The translations under genes were made by a program, and so were the position numbers. DNA of 64,000 nucleotides from Paragonimus westermani (lineage: Eukaryota > Platyhelminthes > Trematoda > Plagiorchiida > Troglotrematidae), in NCBI GenBank assembly GCA_008508345.1, contig QNGE01000101.1, positions 50,461-114,460 of the forward strand, given 5' to 3'. Positions within the stretch are counted from its first letter, which is position 1. Every line of letters begins with the position of its first letter. Below are positions 25,386 through 38,050 of the stretch, piece after piece. The notes below the pieces were generated by a model that worked only from the letters and a program-made list of their open reading frames with translations, was not told where the DNA came from and did no database searches.

Positions 25386-28300
25386 AGTTCGACTACTACT
25401 GCTATGAAAAAGGATTCCACAAATGCTCAACAAGCGCCAGATACAACTTAAAAATTCATTACGGAAATTATCTAAACAATTTGACAAGGGTTTAAAAGTA
25501 AGCATCAGCATTAAGCTGCAGAGGCCAAATGCGTTTTAATTTTAACTGACTAGGCGATTGACACGGCGACCTGTTATAAGTGAGTTGAATTGACTTGCAG
25601 TGACCGCAAGATAAAAGGAGGCTGGTAACCGTCTAAATCAGGGTTCTCTTATCTACTTTCCTCAAGAGCTATAGACTGCTTCATTGACGAATCTGAAAGA
25701 CCCTGACGATGTTCTTTCTGTTCAGTCGTTCACGTGTTCCCCATCTGCTCTATGGAAAACCTGGTATTGACCTTTGTTTATGTACACCTGACTCACGTCC
25801 TGTTGTCCCATGTTCTCTTTAATTGCTTACGTTTAACATGAACTAAATATAGTTAAATTTATGACTGGTCTGTATAGTCTGAAAAGACGTCTGTATAACA
25901 GTTGAAACGATGCCTGTGAGCCGAATTATCGATTGCTTAATAATTACTTTGAAATCAAGGATATTCAGTCAGTCTCAAACACATTCCACTTTGCCTATGA
26001 GGAAGTCTAGAGTGTGGGAAGTGTGTTTGGTTTCATGCACTTTCGATGCAAGTTTTACTGTGTGCGCAAGTGTTAATCCGATTGCTGTATAGACCTGGTA
26101 CATTTAGGGACTGGGATTTACGGAATGTTGGCGTTCACATCAGTTTTGTATCCATAACATTTTACTTTATTCTGGACAACTGGTCCACGATAGATGCGTT
26201 CGGCTTTATCATCAAGTGAAGCTAAAGGTGAATGGTTTCGTAATCTGTCTTCAGGTCCAGAAATGTACCTTCGACGTCAAGAATTTGGATAGAAAAGACT
26301 CTAGACTGATAGAGCAGGTTCAATGTCAGCTCAAGTTTCGTTTCACCTTTGCGAAATCACAAGATTGTGCTTGTACAGATGAGGCACGAAACCAATGTCC
26401 ATAACTGGTAAATCCACTGTGGTAGCAGCTGACGCAGATTTAATTGGGTCGTGTACTGCAGCTGGTTGACTACTGTTAGCTGTTTATTAACAATTTCCAA
26501 CAGTATTGTGAGATCGGTAACCGACAAAAAAGCGTTCTTAGACTTATGCACTCTCTCCTAGTCATTATGAAGTTGAAGTTTGCGAACTAGCGTCATCCGA
26601 TCAAAGTCCTGTCTAAAAAACACAACTCGGCCTTTTCAGCCATCGGCCTCAGAAAGTGTCTGATTCCACATCTCTGCAAAAAACAGCTAATCTCTGATTC
26701 CACCAAGTGTATCGTCTCAACGAACGCAGCTATTAGTACGACACCTCTTGCGTAGGCAAAACTGAGCGTCATTTGTGAACCAGCATTCCGAAGCACATCC
26801 TGGTTTGCATTAGGAAACGGGTCACGTGAATGCACGAATTCGCAAATGGACGTGGAAAAATTGAGCTTATTCTTATGATGCAAAAATGATGTGATTCGGC
26901 CATCGTGTTTTAATCACTACATCGTACATTGTCAAACAGCACTTCGTTGAAGCCGGTACCAGCAGAAATTTCAACTCGGTGTTGTGTATACACAAACTGT
27001 TTGTAGGGTTATTCTTTCAACGTTTGCGATAATAATTATAATTCATGACATTTCTTTCTTCTTGCCGTTTTAATCCTTCTTCCGTTTGTTTATTTCTAAA
27101 TCACAGCGAAATGTGTCAGTTCAAAATGCAAACAGCTCAGCCTACATTATTCAGCGTTTTTCATATCTCTTATTTATTACACACGGTGGAGTTTCAACCT
27201 CAGTCGAGCCAGGAATGTAAACCACTGACTAGCTTTAATCGAACAGGAACTCCAAATTACGGTTGTTTTAGAAAGGGATCAAACGAACGTTTATATTGCT
27301 TTCACAGCTACGATCAGCTGTGAGGGCTTCAGTATATGCTTCAGCTTACCACTGATATGGGGAGAGCTCAGACAAGCAGGAGACCGTCTGCGGGTTGGTG
27401 GTTTAATAGTGTTCTTTTACGAACACCCTCCTCGTCATCATCTCTTAATTTTATCACTAAAAATGTAATTGCATCCAATTCAGTAAATTCGACTGGGGTC
27501 ATCCGAGCATTCGCAGATGTGTTTTTGGGTAGGTTTACAAAGTGAAACATACCGCATCGAACTGGCTGAGGTAAGTGCACGTTGTTACTGCGACAATGAA
27601 TGCAACCGCACAGGTGATCGTTTGCGAACCATGAAAAACATGCGTTATGCGATGGATTTCGGAACTTACTTTGTATTTTCATCTCATGTCCTCAGCTTTG
27701 TTTCAAGATTGTTTTCCAACATGTACACTGGTCACAGTTAGGCTCAGATTAGCTCAATTTTACTTTACTAAGTGCAGTGAACCTAAAGTTCTTCATATGG
27801 TTCGTATAGGGTAAATTGATGTAAGTGATACCTATAGGCTGTCCAACCTAACACCGTCAATGAAAGTGGGCTTATCTTTTTAACGGGATAAGTCTATTGA
27901 GGGCTCTGCGTGTAGCAAGGCGTCTACAATTAGGCTATTATGTACTTATTGCTCGCATACTTCACTGATGTATTTGTAAACGCTGGTTCTTCATCTAATG
28001 TTTCAGAGGTGTGGAGAAAAAGATAGTAGTGATCGACATGGTGGCAGTCAAAAAGAGACAGTCCAAATACTAAAGCTGGCCGGCACACATAACTACGTGA
28101 TGGACCAAACCACGCTTAGTCATAAAATCATTCATCTCATATAGGTTCACAAGTTAAAACAGCTTTCGGATGGAGCCGAAGAGGGGTACTCATCGTACCA
28201 GTAATAGTGAACGCGGAATACATAATAAGATGAATATCGTCTACTTAACACTTTCACTGTGCTGTTGAGTCTAATATGCGGCTTATCACAGCCAAGAAAT

Positions 28301-29490
28301 GTCTTACTACTTATGGCTTGTTATTGACGAACAGTTGAACACTTGGATGAAATGCACAATTTCAAGCTAGTCAAATTTGGTTACATATTTTCTGATATTT
28401 TCAAAGAAAATTTACTGACTTTTCATGATGTACATGAAACAAACCAAGAGCCGAGCAATGCAATTGAATGTGTTGCCAGAAGTTTACCATTTCAAGTAAA
28501 ATAAGGTAAGAAATCTACGTGCTTTCCGGAAAATTCAGTTCAACGGCATGATTTTCTTGTTCACACATTGTCTGTCACGTATACGAGCATCTATCAATAC
28601 ACATACTGGACCTTTCAACTTGAATCTGTTTGATGAGAAAAAAATATACTCCGAATTCGGTACAATCACTTTTCAACACTTCCTGTGATAACAAGCCAGT
28701 ACCAAAACACTCAATGTTTTTAATAGTTGTTTAACTTCATCCACAACACACTTTTACAAAAAACCCAAATTATCCGAATGTGTTTCATTCTAAGACCATT
28801 GGAGTAAAGGACAGTTTCTACTTTCATAAGAAATAAATTAAGTAATGTGGTTTTCGATGCACAGTCCAGTCATGTTAGACATTAAAAATAAATTATTCCA
28901 AAATTGGGTGGGCATTTTTTCTAAATGCGTGTTCTCTGTTCTCGTTAAAGAGCAACATGGTGACTTTCTGTGAACGTGTGCTGTTAGTAAGCTAGCCGGT
29001 AGCCACGATCTTCAAGATTTTGCGCGACCGGATGTCACGTGAAAAATAGACGCACTAAACTGAACAAAATACTTATAGTACAGTCTGTATAACTTCGCCA
29101 TAAAACAAATCAATGCTTTCCCCTTGTTATTTACATGACCTGGTTGATCAATCTTTCATGAAAATACTGACCTTAAGTGGCTCACGTCGCTGTCTAAAAC
29201 CGTCGCTTTGGTTAAAACTGTACAAACCGATGACCCCGGAAACGAATCGAAACTGTGTGACGCACTGAGAACGAGTGGCGGAGTCTTACCTCGTAGTAAT
29301 TTGATTTTCTACATATAGGTATTCTTCCTGTATTCAAGATTCGTTATATTGCATGTTTCCGGTGATGGTTTATATGAAATGTTTGCTGGTTGCGTTTTCA
29401 TAAATTACCGCGACGTATTGCTACAAAACTCCACAGTGTATTCTGGTTAACTTCTCTGTCATACATTCGAAAGCTTCGAACTCAAACGAA
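25386..29490. other. unassigned sequence
   Basis: No gene or element recognised. The longest frame is 104 codons at 27368-27682 on the minus strand. It has an acidic run (DDDEE) but no family I can name. Confidence 0.5.
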
Positions 29491-29822
29491 GTATTACTAA
29501 TAAGTAGCGTGGCAGATGTACGAATTTAGATGAGACCCAACTGTGAAAAGTCAGGGCTTCGGCTGGATTCGAACCAGCGACAGACACAGCATGCTTCAAC
29601 GCGGCAAGCGCTCTACCAGCTGAGCTACGAAGCCACACCGGGATCTCGGAAATTTCAAATTTGGACTCTGTTACCCACTCGTCCCAATGTCTTATATGGA
29701 ATCCACCAGATGAATCAGGGGATCTACTGCCCCGGGAGGATTTCTCAAACAGTTCAAGCTGGAATCCACCAAGGCCATTGCTGAGCATAGCAATTGTATT
29801 ACTAATAAGTATTGTGGCAGAT
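29491..29822 (-). repeat. tRNA-headed SINE-like element with flanking direct repeats
   Basis: A tRNA-like segment (29555-29634) sits inside a short repeat. Positions 29491-29517 and 29796-29822 are direct repeats matching at 25 of 27 positions, 305 bp apart, and similarity continues loosely outside them. This suggests two tandem SINE units, the second partial, rather than a target-site duplication. Continuous minus-strand frames across it are read-through of the repeat, not a gene. It differs in sequence from the HHR-SINE and has no hammerhead. Confidence 0.65.
29555..29634 (-). tRNA. tRNA-like sequence (SINE head, probable pseudo-tRNA)
   Basis: On the minus strand the acceptor stem (GGCTTCG/CGAAGCC), D stem (GCTC/GAGC) and T arm (GCTGG-TTCGAAT-CCAGC) are perfect. 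The B box GGTTCGAATCC matches the consensus, and the A box (TAGCTCAGCTGG) is good. The anticodon arm is poor: only four pairs around a nine-base loop, or a G-G mismatch with C instead of U at position 33. The variable region is about 14 nt. I therefore read it as a pol III promoter head, not a working tRNA, and assign no anticodon. Confidence 0.6.
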
Positions 29823-32800
29823 TTATGACCGAAGTAGTTCTTGCGAATTTATAGCCTATTCGTAGACTACTAGGTGAGCAATACCTCGAGGGTCTTCTCT
29901 GAGATCGAGACCAATTGTTGGAGCAAGCCAAAGGAAACAGTCGTAGATGGACAGAAATCTGGGAGTCGGTACGAAATCACTTATGGCAGCCTAGACAGAG
30001 TTTTTGCACAGTATTCAGTAAGCTTGATGGTAAGTTGCTGCCAGCAAATGATTTCACAGAAAAATTGCATGAGCGAAATCACTAATGTGGGGACCGGGAA
30101 ATTCCAACTCATTTATTCTGGTCAACAAACTGGCGACTACACGTGATCTTAGCTACCACCAACCTACAAATCTGAAGAGCTCATGACATCACTAGTACTC
30201 TTCTCAGGTGTTTCGCTTATAATGCAACAACTTAGGGCTACATCGTAAGATATCAGTTTCGCTAACATATTCAAAACTGGAATCATTGCACACTCTGTCA
30301 CTCCGCAGAGCTAAACTGATGAATTTGTTAAGAGAAGGGGTAGCACTTGAAAGCAAGAAGGGAATGGACGCGTAGAAAGAACAGAGTGAAATTTGCAACC
30401 TAACTAGGAATGTATATCAGGATATGACAATCATGGTACTTACGAGTGGGAGCAGACGCACGCTGTGAGCGTGTCACATAGTAGCCTGATGCAAATATTC
30501 CAGACTTCACGTGTCGATGCGTCGGTTTCGAGTGGTCATACATGATAAACAGCTCTTGCGCTTGATAGGTAAGTCGCCTGTCTGGCAGGATGTATGGTGG
30601 AAAAACCTACTCGTTAGTTATCCTTCAAAACTACCAATCTGTTCTAGTCGGATTGTTGGTTGGGCTTAAGAGTGGTGATGGGCAGCATACAGAGCTGATG
30701 AGTTCTACGAAATAACGGTTGCATTAGACCGATTAGTCTTATCGGCATAGGCAGGTCTGTGAATGTACCGCTCAGCAATGTAACTAGTTTGAGACTTAGC
30801 ACAAAAAAACAGGCTAATATTTCAGGGAAGCTCAGTTCTACTTGAATGGTACGCACGCGTAAAATATTTCACGCACCAGGAACATGTTCATCTGATATTT
30901 GGTCAGCGACCAACCAGACACTAATCCACGTATACCGGTAGATTGATCCTACTACTACTGGCGAACTGAAACCCTTCAAAGAATCGTGTAAAACACGACT
31001 TCCCCAGAACGAAATCGTTAAACTCCAAAATCCAGTTTCATCACAATGTCCCCCATAGACAACAGGAAAGACATTGCTCGGCTTGGATTTGCACACCCTT
31101 TTGTTTGATCCCCGTTGCAAGAACCTAAGAGTAAGCGTAATAACAACGTTAATCACACGAACGCATTTCCATTATTTTACACAGGATGTCAATCCGGGAA
31201 TAATTTTTGCTGTAAAACTCAACAAACGTATTTCATCTCCCATTTGTCCAACATCTGGTCTCCAGTTTAAGGTAGAAGAGGGATAAACAGATTTTTCTCT
31301 TTCAGTACGGTAACGGAGTAATAAATGTCGGCAAATAATTGGAAACTGTCTCACGTAACGAGAGGGCTGAATAGATTACACGAAACTTGCAGATCAATGG
31401 AAGTGCGCGGCAATAACAGCAGTGGGCTCCAACATACAAAAAGTGTAATCGTTTGTAGCACTGCGTACGGCAACCTTTCATACGAAACAGACGAGCGTAA
31501 GACAAACGGAAACAAAATCAAACTACGATAAAGAAGAGAAATTATGCAAACTTGACAACAAGGTTTATTGTTTAAAAAAATAACATTGTTATCACAAGCA
31601 ATAACGTTTCTATTTTCCGTGGGGGACAGCGTGGTAAAATTGGATCTTAGAGGTCAACAAGTTCGTTCTGTGAAAGTCTTGTGTTCTGGTTTATTCAGAA
31701 AATTTCCAGATTCGTTTCAGTACACACTGCTTTCCATCTTAAGAAAACCCCACCGTTGGTAATTACCCCCATCATAAGGTGGGAAATTGGTTTCATGGAC
31801 GAAAATGACAGTTTTCTTCAAACTCTAATGTGGAACGATTAGCATTTGTGTTACTGCGCAAAATCTAACTGTTTTTTTCACCAAGTTTTAAGGCAGCTCT
31901 GAAAAATTGCATAAAATTGGGATCGTGGACGAACTTCATCTGCTGGATCTACCCCCCGTTTGTTGACAATTGTTGAATTTTTAGCGGAAAGCTGGCGCTT
32001 TCATCAAACACAGGGTGTTAAGTTTTCTTCATTATTCATCTGCATCTAACAGAGTTAAATCTTGTCTTTCACTCAAATACTCGGCCTCTGGGAACCGCTG
32101 TTTTAAATGAATTAGTGCCGCAACTGTTTGATTACACTTCTGGGGATGGCAGTGTTTGATTTTATCGCACATACTTCGCAAATTTCACTCCAGCTTATCA
32201 AGCAAAAATCACTCCCTTCAAAGAAGTCCCTGAACTCATATTCAGATATCGTCACCAACTTGTGGAATTTGGCCTACGTATAACACCAATGTTTGACAAC
32301 AGATAAACATATCTTGTTCGCAGAACCTGCTGGCAGTTTTAAGAGTGGAACTCACACCAGCGGGAATTTGCAGTTCACAGAATGAAATTAGTGTTGGGCG
32401 GACTATTGGCCAACAGTGAGCTAGAGCACTGTAAGCCGTTAGTATAGCTGGCAAAGTCTTTTGTCAAAGTGACGGGAATCCACTGCCATTTTGTAGACGA
32501 TTTTCTTCTCTTCCTCCAATGACACCGATTTGCTGCTTTTTCTCCGGCTTTGTATGTTCACAGGCCCCCACGCACAGTTCATTATCGCTGGGTTTTCAAG
32601 GTGCCTGTCATTTCAGGGCTGAATCGTAATAAGCAGCGTTATTAATCCTACTTGATGAACCGTGGTACAAAGAGATCCACTAATCAACTGCTAACCGAGA
32701 CTAAATAGTGAGTGTGATGGCACAGAAATAAACATTAATACACTTCTGCACAGCTTGGAGTTTTCCAAACGTCACTCAATAATCTGGCTGTGTTGGATAT

Positions 32801-34165
32801 CCGGACTGGATCTACGCCCGACATTAAATATAACTGACATGGTAAATACGTTATCTAAATAGCATAGCAATAATTTAACAATAAGCAGATTTGATGAGAC
32901 GATATATTACACTGTTCCGGATCGGTTGGTTGAACTTAGTGTTCTTGGGTAAAAACAGCCTTTAACGCTGTACAACGATTCGGGCGGATTAACCCTGAAC
33001 TACGTACGTTGATGTAGCTACCCGCCGTTGAATTTTCAAAGCTAGGGTTAAATGCCATTCGACTTTACTGACAATGATGCAGTACACTTGGATTTGTCAA
33101 GAAACAAGTAGTAGGTAGCTTAGGAAAAATGCAAAACAATGATTTTGTCTCCTCCAATAGATTGTTTGAATGCAGACAGTCGCACGTAGATAACTATGGT
33201 GTATAATGTTAGCACCTGATTAAGAACAGGAAATGGAGGAGGTAACTGCCTAGCTACCCTATTGTACACACTAATACTTTTTATGCTGGATGTGGACTTG
33301 GAATTCGACTGGTACGTTTGTCGTCTTGTGTTTGATATGACGCGAAAATGTGAGTTTCTTAAAGCATCATTGGTATTTTTTTTATAGAAAGCTATTCTCA
33401 GTTCGCATTTGTTTTCTTTGCTATACGTAGTAAACAAACGTGATAAATTTTGTATCACGAATGTACACGAGATGTCGGTTTTTTAATTCTTATAACTATC
33501 ATCGCTTGTTTATTTAAAGTTTCACTCTTGGTATTGTAACATACAAGCTGGCCGATTCCATTCTGGATGCTTGCAACACTCACTGACCAACTTATGAACA
33601 ACGTGGAGGCAAAGGGGAACAGCGTTCTTCTGAAGTATTGTTTCCGGCAACAGTCCCGTAAAAGAAAACAACACGAACAAGCGTGAGCCAAAGGCCAATT
33701 AAACCACGAACACTACTTACACGAACGTGAACTAAAACGGTGCAGACAACACAGCAGGACGCTCTGCTATGCAATTCAAACTTAATCCGTGCGCGCTTGC
33801 TGGTTTCGACTGCGCATCACATTTTTTAACCCTCATCTGTACCCTGCTATTTTACTTAGCTCATCTTCTGTTGACTGGAGACGATTTACGGGCTTGTTTC
33901 TGGTTGATCCGTTTTGAACGTTTGTTAGATAATTTGGGTTCGGTAGATTCACAATTAAGGTGAGAGGGCACTATTGTCGCAGTTTTGTCAACTGTACCCT
34001 GTGAATTCCGAACCTTTCGATGGAATTTTCTGATGTTATTTTGACTTGAAGTATAATCCCGTTAACCCGACCTTCTTAATAAACACTAGTGGAACTGTCA
34101 CATATGCTTACCGAGTGAATGAGCTTAAATTTCCAGAGGCGATTCAGCATTTTAAATTGGGACAA
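29823..34165. other. unassigned sequence
   Basis: No gene or element recognised. The longest frames are 112 codons at 33120-33458 and 95 codons at 30869-31156, both on the minus strand and without known motifs. Confidence 0.5.
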
Positions 34166-34720
34166 GTAAACACGGAAAACTGTCCACCTCTATCAACTAC
34201 AGGCCATTAGCCTGCCTACACGATGTACCTCTGAAAAAACGGAGATGATCTCACATCGTTTGATGAGGAAACGTTCACGTTCCGAATGTCAAGCTCGGCA
34301 GTCAAGTGAACAAACCAACATGACAGTGTTTGCTCAAATATAAATGTCAACATTACCACCTGGCCTCTGCAGATGCGCACATAACTTTTATCGGCAAATA
34401 CATGAATTCGTTCGACACATTAGACATGTCGTGTTTTGATGTGTAAACTTTGGTATTGGTAAGGAGAGTTGCCATTTTTGGGTATATTCGCATATGCTCA
34501 CTATTTAAAAAATGCACCAGTCAGGGTTACCCTCCACTAGCAAGTGCAACAACTACAAGATTTATTTACACAATAAACAGCTGAAGGTTCGGATTGTTGT
34601 AACTGGTGGTAGCATTCTTAAAATGTGTAAAACATTTAGGTACACGACCGTTTGTCCATTGAGCACTCATACTACAAAGGTTATATAATCGACAGCACGA
34701 TTAGTTTTTCGGATGATTTT
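34166..34720 (-). repeat. 536-bp young dispersed repeat, copy 2 (with 19-bp insertion)
   Basis: Inverted near-identical partner of 13372-13907, with five substitutions plus 19 extra bases around 34485-34505 that contain GCATATGC. Beyond 34720 the flank is only loosely similar to the corresponding flank of copy 1; beyond 34166 it is unrelated. It lies about 180 bp upstream of PLE P2, but copy 1 has no PLE next to it, so the two are probably separate. Confidence 0.9.
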
Positions 34721-34899
34721 GCAATTTTATTACAGCGGTAGTATTAACTGAAACACCTTTTTCAGTTGCAGAATGACCCAACGACGACAAATCCCATGTG
34801 AACTCGTTCTTTTGTTGATGTGATTTCGATTATAACATACCTGAAAAAGGTCACCTTAAGTGGTTGAAAACTTTAGCGTTACAACTTGCCACAAAATTG

Positions 34900-35935
34900 T
34901 TGTTCTCAATCCATTTACCAATAACATGTTAGACACAGCATTTAGTATACTTGGCTTTATTCGTAGTAAATTCACCAGAGGTACCTTACTTTGTTTTCTT
35001 AGTTTTCTCAGGTATAATCATCGTCAGTGGTAAAGATGGACAGTACAGCGATCAGTCCATCTTAAAGCAACATAGGTTGGGAAATATCTCCAGTTCTTCA
35101 GCCTTGAACAACGATATGTAAGCGCGTTTTAATTAAGACCGTCTTTCATAGGGCCAGGCGGATTTGCACTTTTAGTAGGCTGCAGACAGAAAATGATAGG
35201 CCTAGGAAAATGTAACGTGCAAGTGGATATAAAAAATAATCATAGATTTTCGCAGGATTACGGAAAGGTGCATTGCACCGATACAAACAGCCCAGAAGGA
35301 GATATTTTCATTGTCTCAATTTAAAGAGGACTATTTGGCCGATGATATCAGGCACAAAATTAAGTCTGACTTATCCCGCACGTATGGGGCTAACCAACTA
35401 TGTTTAGTACAGAGGACCAAAGGATTATTTGTTCAAAATCTGGAACACAGTTCGTCTAACTATCCTGTCTCTCTCGTTGTCTGTCACTTCACTTGAAGTT
35501 GCAGTGACGCCTGCATAAGCATGACAGGTGGACAACTCTCTCAGCAAGCAACGGGATACGCCCTGAAATGGTCGAAACGACTGATGACGCAACAGTCTGA
35601 AACCGTCGAACCCGTCGCTCGAAATTCCGCGTCATCGATCGTTAAACACGCCATGTCAACATGCCACTAATTTTACTCGCCAAGCGCTTTCAAACTATTG
35701 TTACGCAATCCTGCTTTCACCGGAGCGATGTTGACCATAACCCACCAGCGGACGCTGTGTGCAAAAGTGATTGAAACAACCTATCGGGTTGACACGATGC
35801 TGATGACGTAACATTTGATGCGAATGAATGCGTGTCCATACTCTGTCTATTTTTAGCTATCTTTCCTATATAACCTGCATGTTTCACGTATGCGGCTGAT
35901 GAGAGTAGACAAAATTTTAACATATCGCAACGTGT
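34900..35935 (+). mobile_element. Penelope-like element P2, RT end and GIY-YIG remnant
   Basis: Decayed PLE reading left to right: a weak thumb-region segment from about 34950; RARRICTFSRLQTENDR (about 35145-35195), the conserved PLE segment after the reverse transcriptase; the linker before the endonuclease in the open frame 35311-35496 (ADDIRHKIKSDLSRTYGA); a degraded YIG region (about 35520-35570); and SASSIVKHAMSTCH (about 35620-35670), the GIY-YIG ARHxxxTGH segment. A degraded LCxxK end follows. Several stops and frame changes show it is dead. The 3' non-coding end carries a decayed hammerhead motif at 35896-35914. Confidence 0.8.
35896..35926 (+). ncRNA. hammerhead relic at PLE P2 3' end
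   Basis: CTGATGA (35896-35902) is followed by an 8-nt segment GAGTAGAC and then AAA in place of GAA. The helix III hairpin seen in P1 and P5 has decayed here. It is recognisable only by comparison with the other PLE ends. Confidence 0.4.
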
Positions 35936-36779
35936 CTTCTTTCTGCATCTACGATTTTGTTAATGGGAACCCTATTTTCCCAAACATTCAACTTTTATAA
36001 ATTTCTGTTTAATTTCCACCAACTTTCTCGTATCCACGCATCACAACTAAACAAATCCCGTGTCAAGCAGTCACAGCATTTTCGGTAATTCCAGCGTACA
36101 TTCGCACTTGGTGCAACACTGATTGTGGGCTTGAGAGAAGAAACTGAGTTCAGCCTGTCCCAATTAAGCAGATGTTGCACAGATAAACCGCGTTCAGCAG
36201 TGCGTGTAACTCATCCATTCTTGATTGAATTCGCCGGCTACTAGCTGTGCTGGTTAACAATGCGCGTCATTCCAGATCCGCGCTTTTTCTGTTTCTCAGT
36301 GGGAAAGCTAGAAAGGTGAATTCTCGGTAAACTGGGCAGCAAGCTCTTTTTATCCAAAAACTATTAGATCGAAATAGAACGAACGGTTTGTTTAACTATA
36401 ACCACATGGTACAGGGTAGAAAGCTAGAATCTTTTGAAAGCTTACTGCGATACAGTTGATTACACAGCGCTGCACATCGAAAGAATATGTGGGCAGAACG
36501 TTACCTACATATGGACAGTTCGGTTCCACTGACATTCAGAAATCTTGAGCCCACGGTTTCAATTGTAAGATGATGAAGACCCAGTGTGTGTCGGAATTAC
36601 TAACGACAGTTAACGGAAGATTTCACTAGATGATTTAGCAGGATTTTCATACAAACTGTGCTGTGGTTCAAAGGTTGCTGTTGTGTGGTTGCCCGCGTGA
36701 AAGCATAACTTGTAGTACTTGATTTCAGCAGCTGATCATCGTCATTACAGTGCAGCAGTACGAGCTATCTGGTAAGTGG

Positions 36780-38050
36780 CCCGAATCTACACAGTTGGTC
36801 AAGCAAGCTAGTCTCAATGGATTATATGGGAGTTGGTTTGAAGTCGAGAAATTGCTGCGGCCAATTCAATGCCTGGAAAAAGAAGTTTTAGGACATCGAC
36901 CGATCGCAAGAAAGATATTGGCCTTGTTTTTGTTGAATTCAAGATGCTGACATGTCTCATAACATGGTGACTTGTGAACCACCCGAATAACCGGATAAAG
37001 GTATAACAGGCAAGTTTCTGGCCTAGTCTCGGGTGTACTGCCCACATGCCTACTTTGTAACGGCTATCGTAGCGTCGACACTGCTCTTCCCGAACAAAGA
37101 TTATGGCGTTTTTGTGCACGAATGTTGTTATAGTTCAGTGCACCGACAAACTCTCGGGGGTTTTCTTTGCCGTAGAGTGTTCTAAGTGAATTCTGTCAAT
37201 TTTTTGAAGTAGCTATATGCTCGGTGTAACTGCAGAGTGCGTATTCATGGGCTGACATTTTAAATTCCATGTGATGTCCGACTGACATACCTCATTTCCC
37301 CCTTTCTCTTTTAACTTCTTGGTGGATGATATTTTGAGGTTGTCGAATTACAGCTTGTGGCAGGTAGTAGGCTGGTTGATACTGAGAATGTGAATGACAC
37401 TGCCTTACTTGGTTCTTCTGCACAGAACATGCAAATCATATTGCACCGGTTAACCTACATAGCTGGTCTGTCTGGGAACCACTTCATGGTGTAAAATGAT
37501 GGTACAAGTCTCGGGTGGCGGCAGCCCTGACTTGCTATTGCTGATGGCCCGCTAAAGACTGTTCGTCGTTTCAAATATCTGGGTATTGTCGTCTCTTCAC
37601 CCCGTAATATTTCTGACAAAGTGTCTACGAGGATAACGAAAGCACGTAATGCATTCATCAAACTCCTTCAATAGCGGCGTATGTATTCGATAACCGATGC
37701 CTTTGCCAGTTAGCCAGCATCAAGTGGACAACACGATAGACCGTCAGATGGTATTTGGTTAGGGTATGAATTCGTGACACTCATCGGAGATGGTGAAAAA
37801 TAACAGCCTTTACTGGTTGAGCCACTTACACTGCACACCGGTTGAGCGCCCGCCGTACCGCCCAGTTTTCAGTGTAGATGCTGACGGTTTGAATAAACTG
37901 CAAACAAACCAGACGATCACGTGATCATGAGGCATACGATCCTTTAATTTTTCCCTCAGTATAACTGGTGGGTTGGTGATACGTCAGCCGTCTACGTCAA
38001 TGGTTCGAAACACTGACATGACAATGTCGAAGTCAGTAGTGAATCTTTAT
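36780..38050 (+). mobile_element. RTE/CR1-type LINE remnant (reverse transcriptase C-terminal half)
   Basis: Reading across frames, one meets in order segments typical of trematode non-LTR reverse transcriptases. They are GHRPIARKILALFLLNS (about 36890), a QAGFRP-like stretch (about 37012), RRHCSSRTKIMAFL (about 37077), VHRQTLGG (about 37140), and PPFSFNFLVDDIL (about 37295, normally CPLSPFLFNF). Then come the palm motif LVDTENVNDTALLGSSAQ (37374 on), RRFKYLGIVVSS (about 37570), and STRITKARNAF (about 37626). The last is a degraded LGHVLRxPxxRLPYRxLF-like region (about 37820). The catalytic YADD is NVND, and many stops and frameshifts are present. No endonuclease domain was seen. Confidence 0.8.

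Noticed and set aside
29459..29788. 109-codon minus-strand frame
   Set aside because: Translation of the tRNA-like SINE; repeats of this kind are often misannotated as hypothetical proteins.
35581..35603. CTGATGA ... GAAAC on the plus strand
   Set aside because: It lies inside the recognisable GIY-YIG coding remnant of P2, helix II does not form, and helices I and III are absent.
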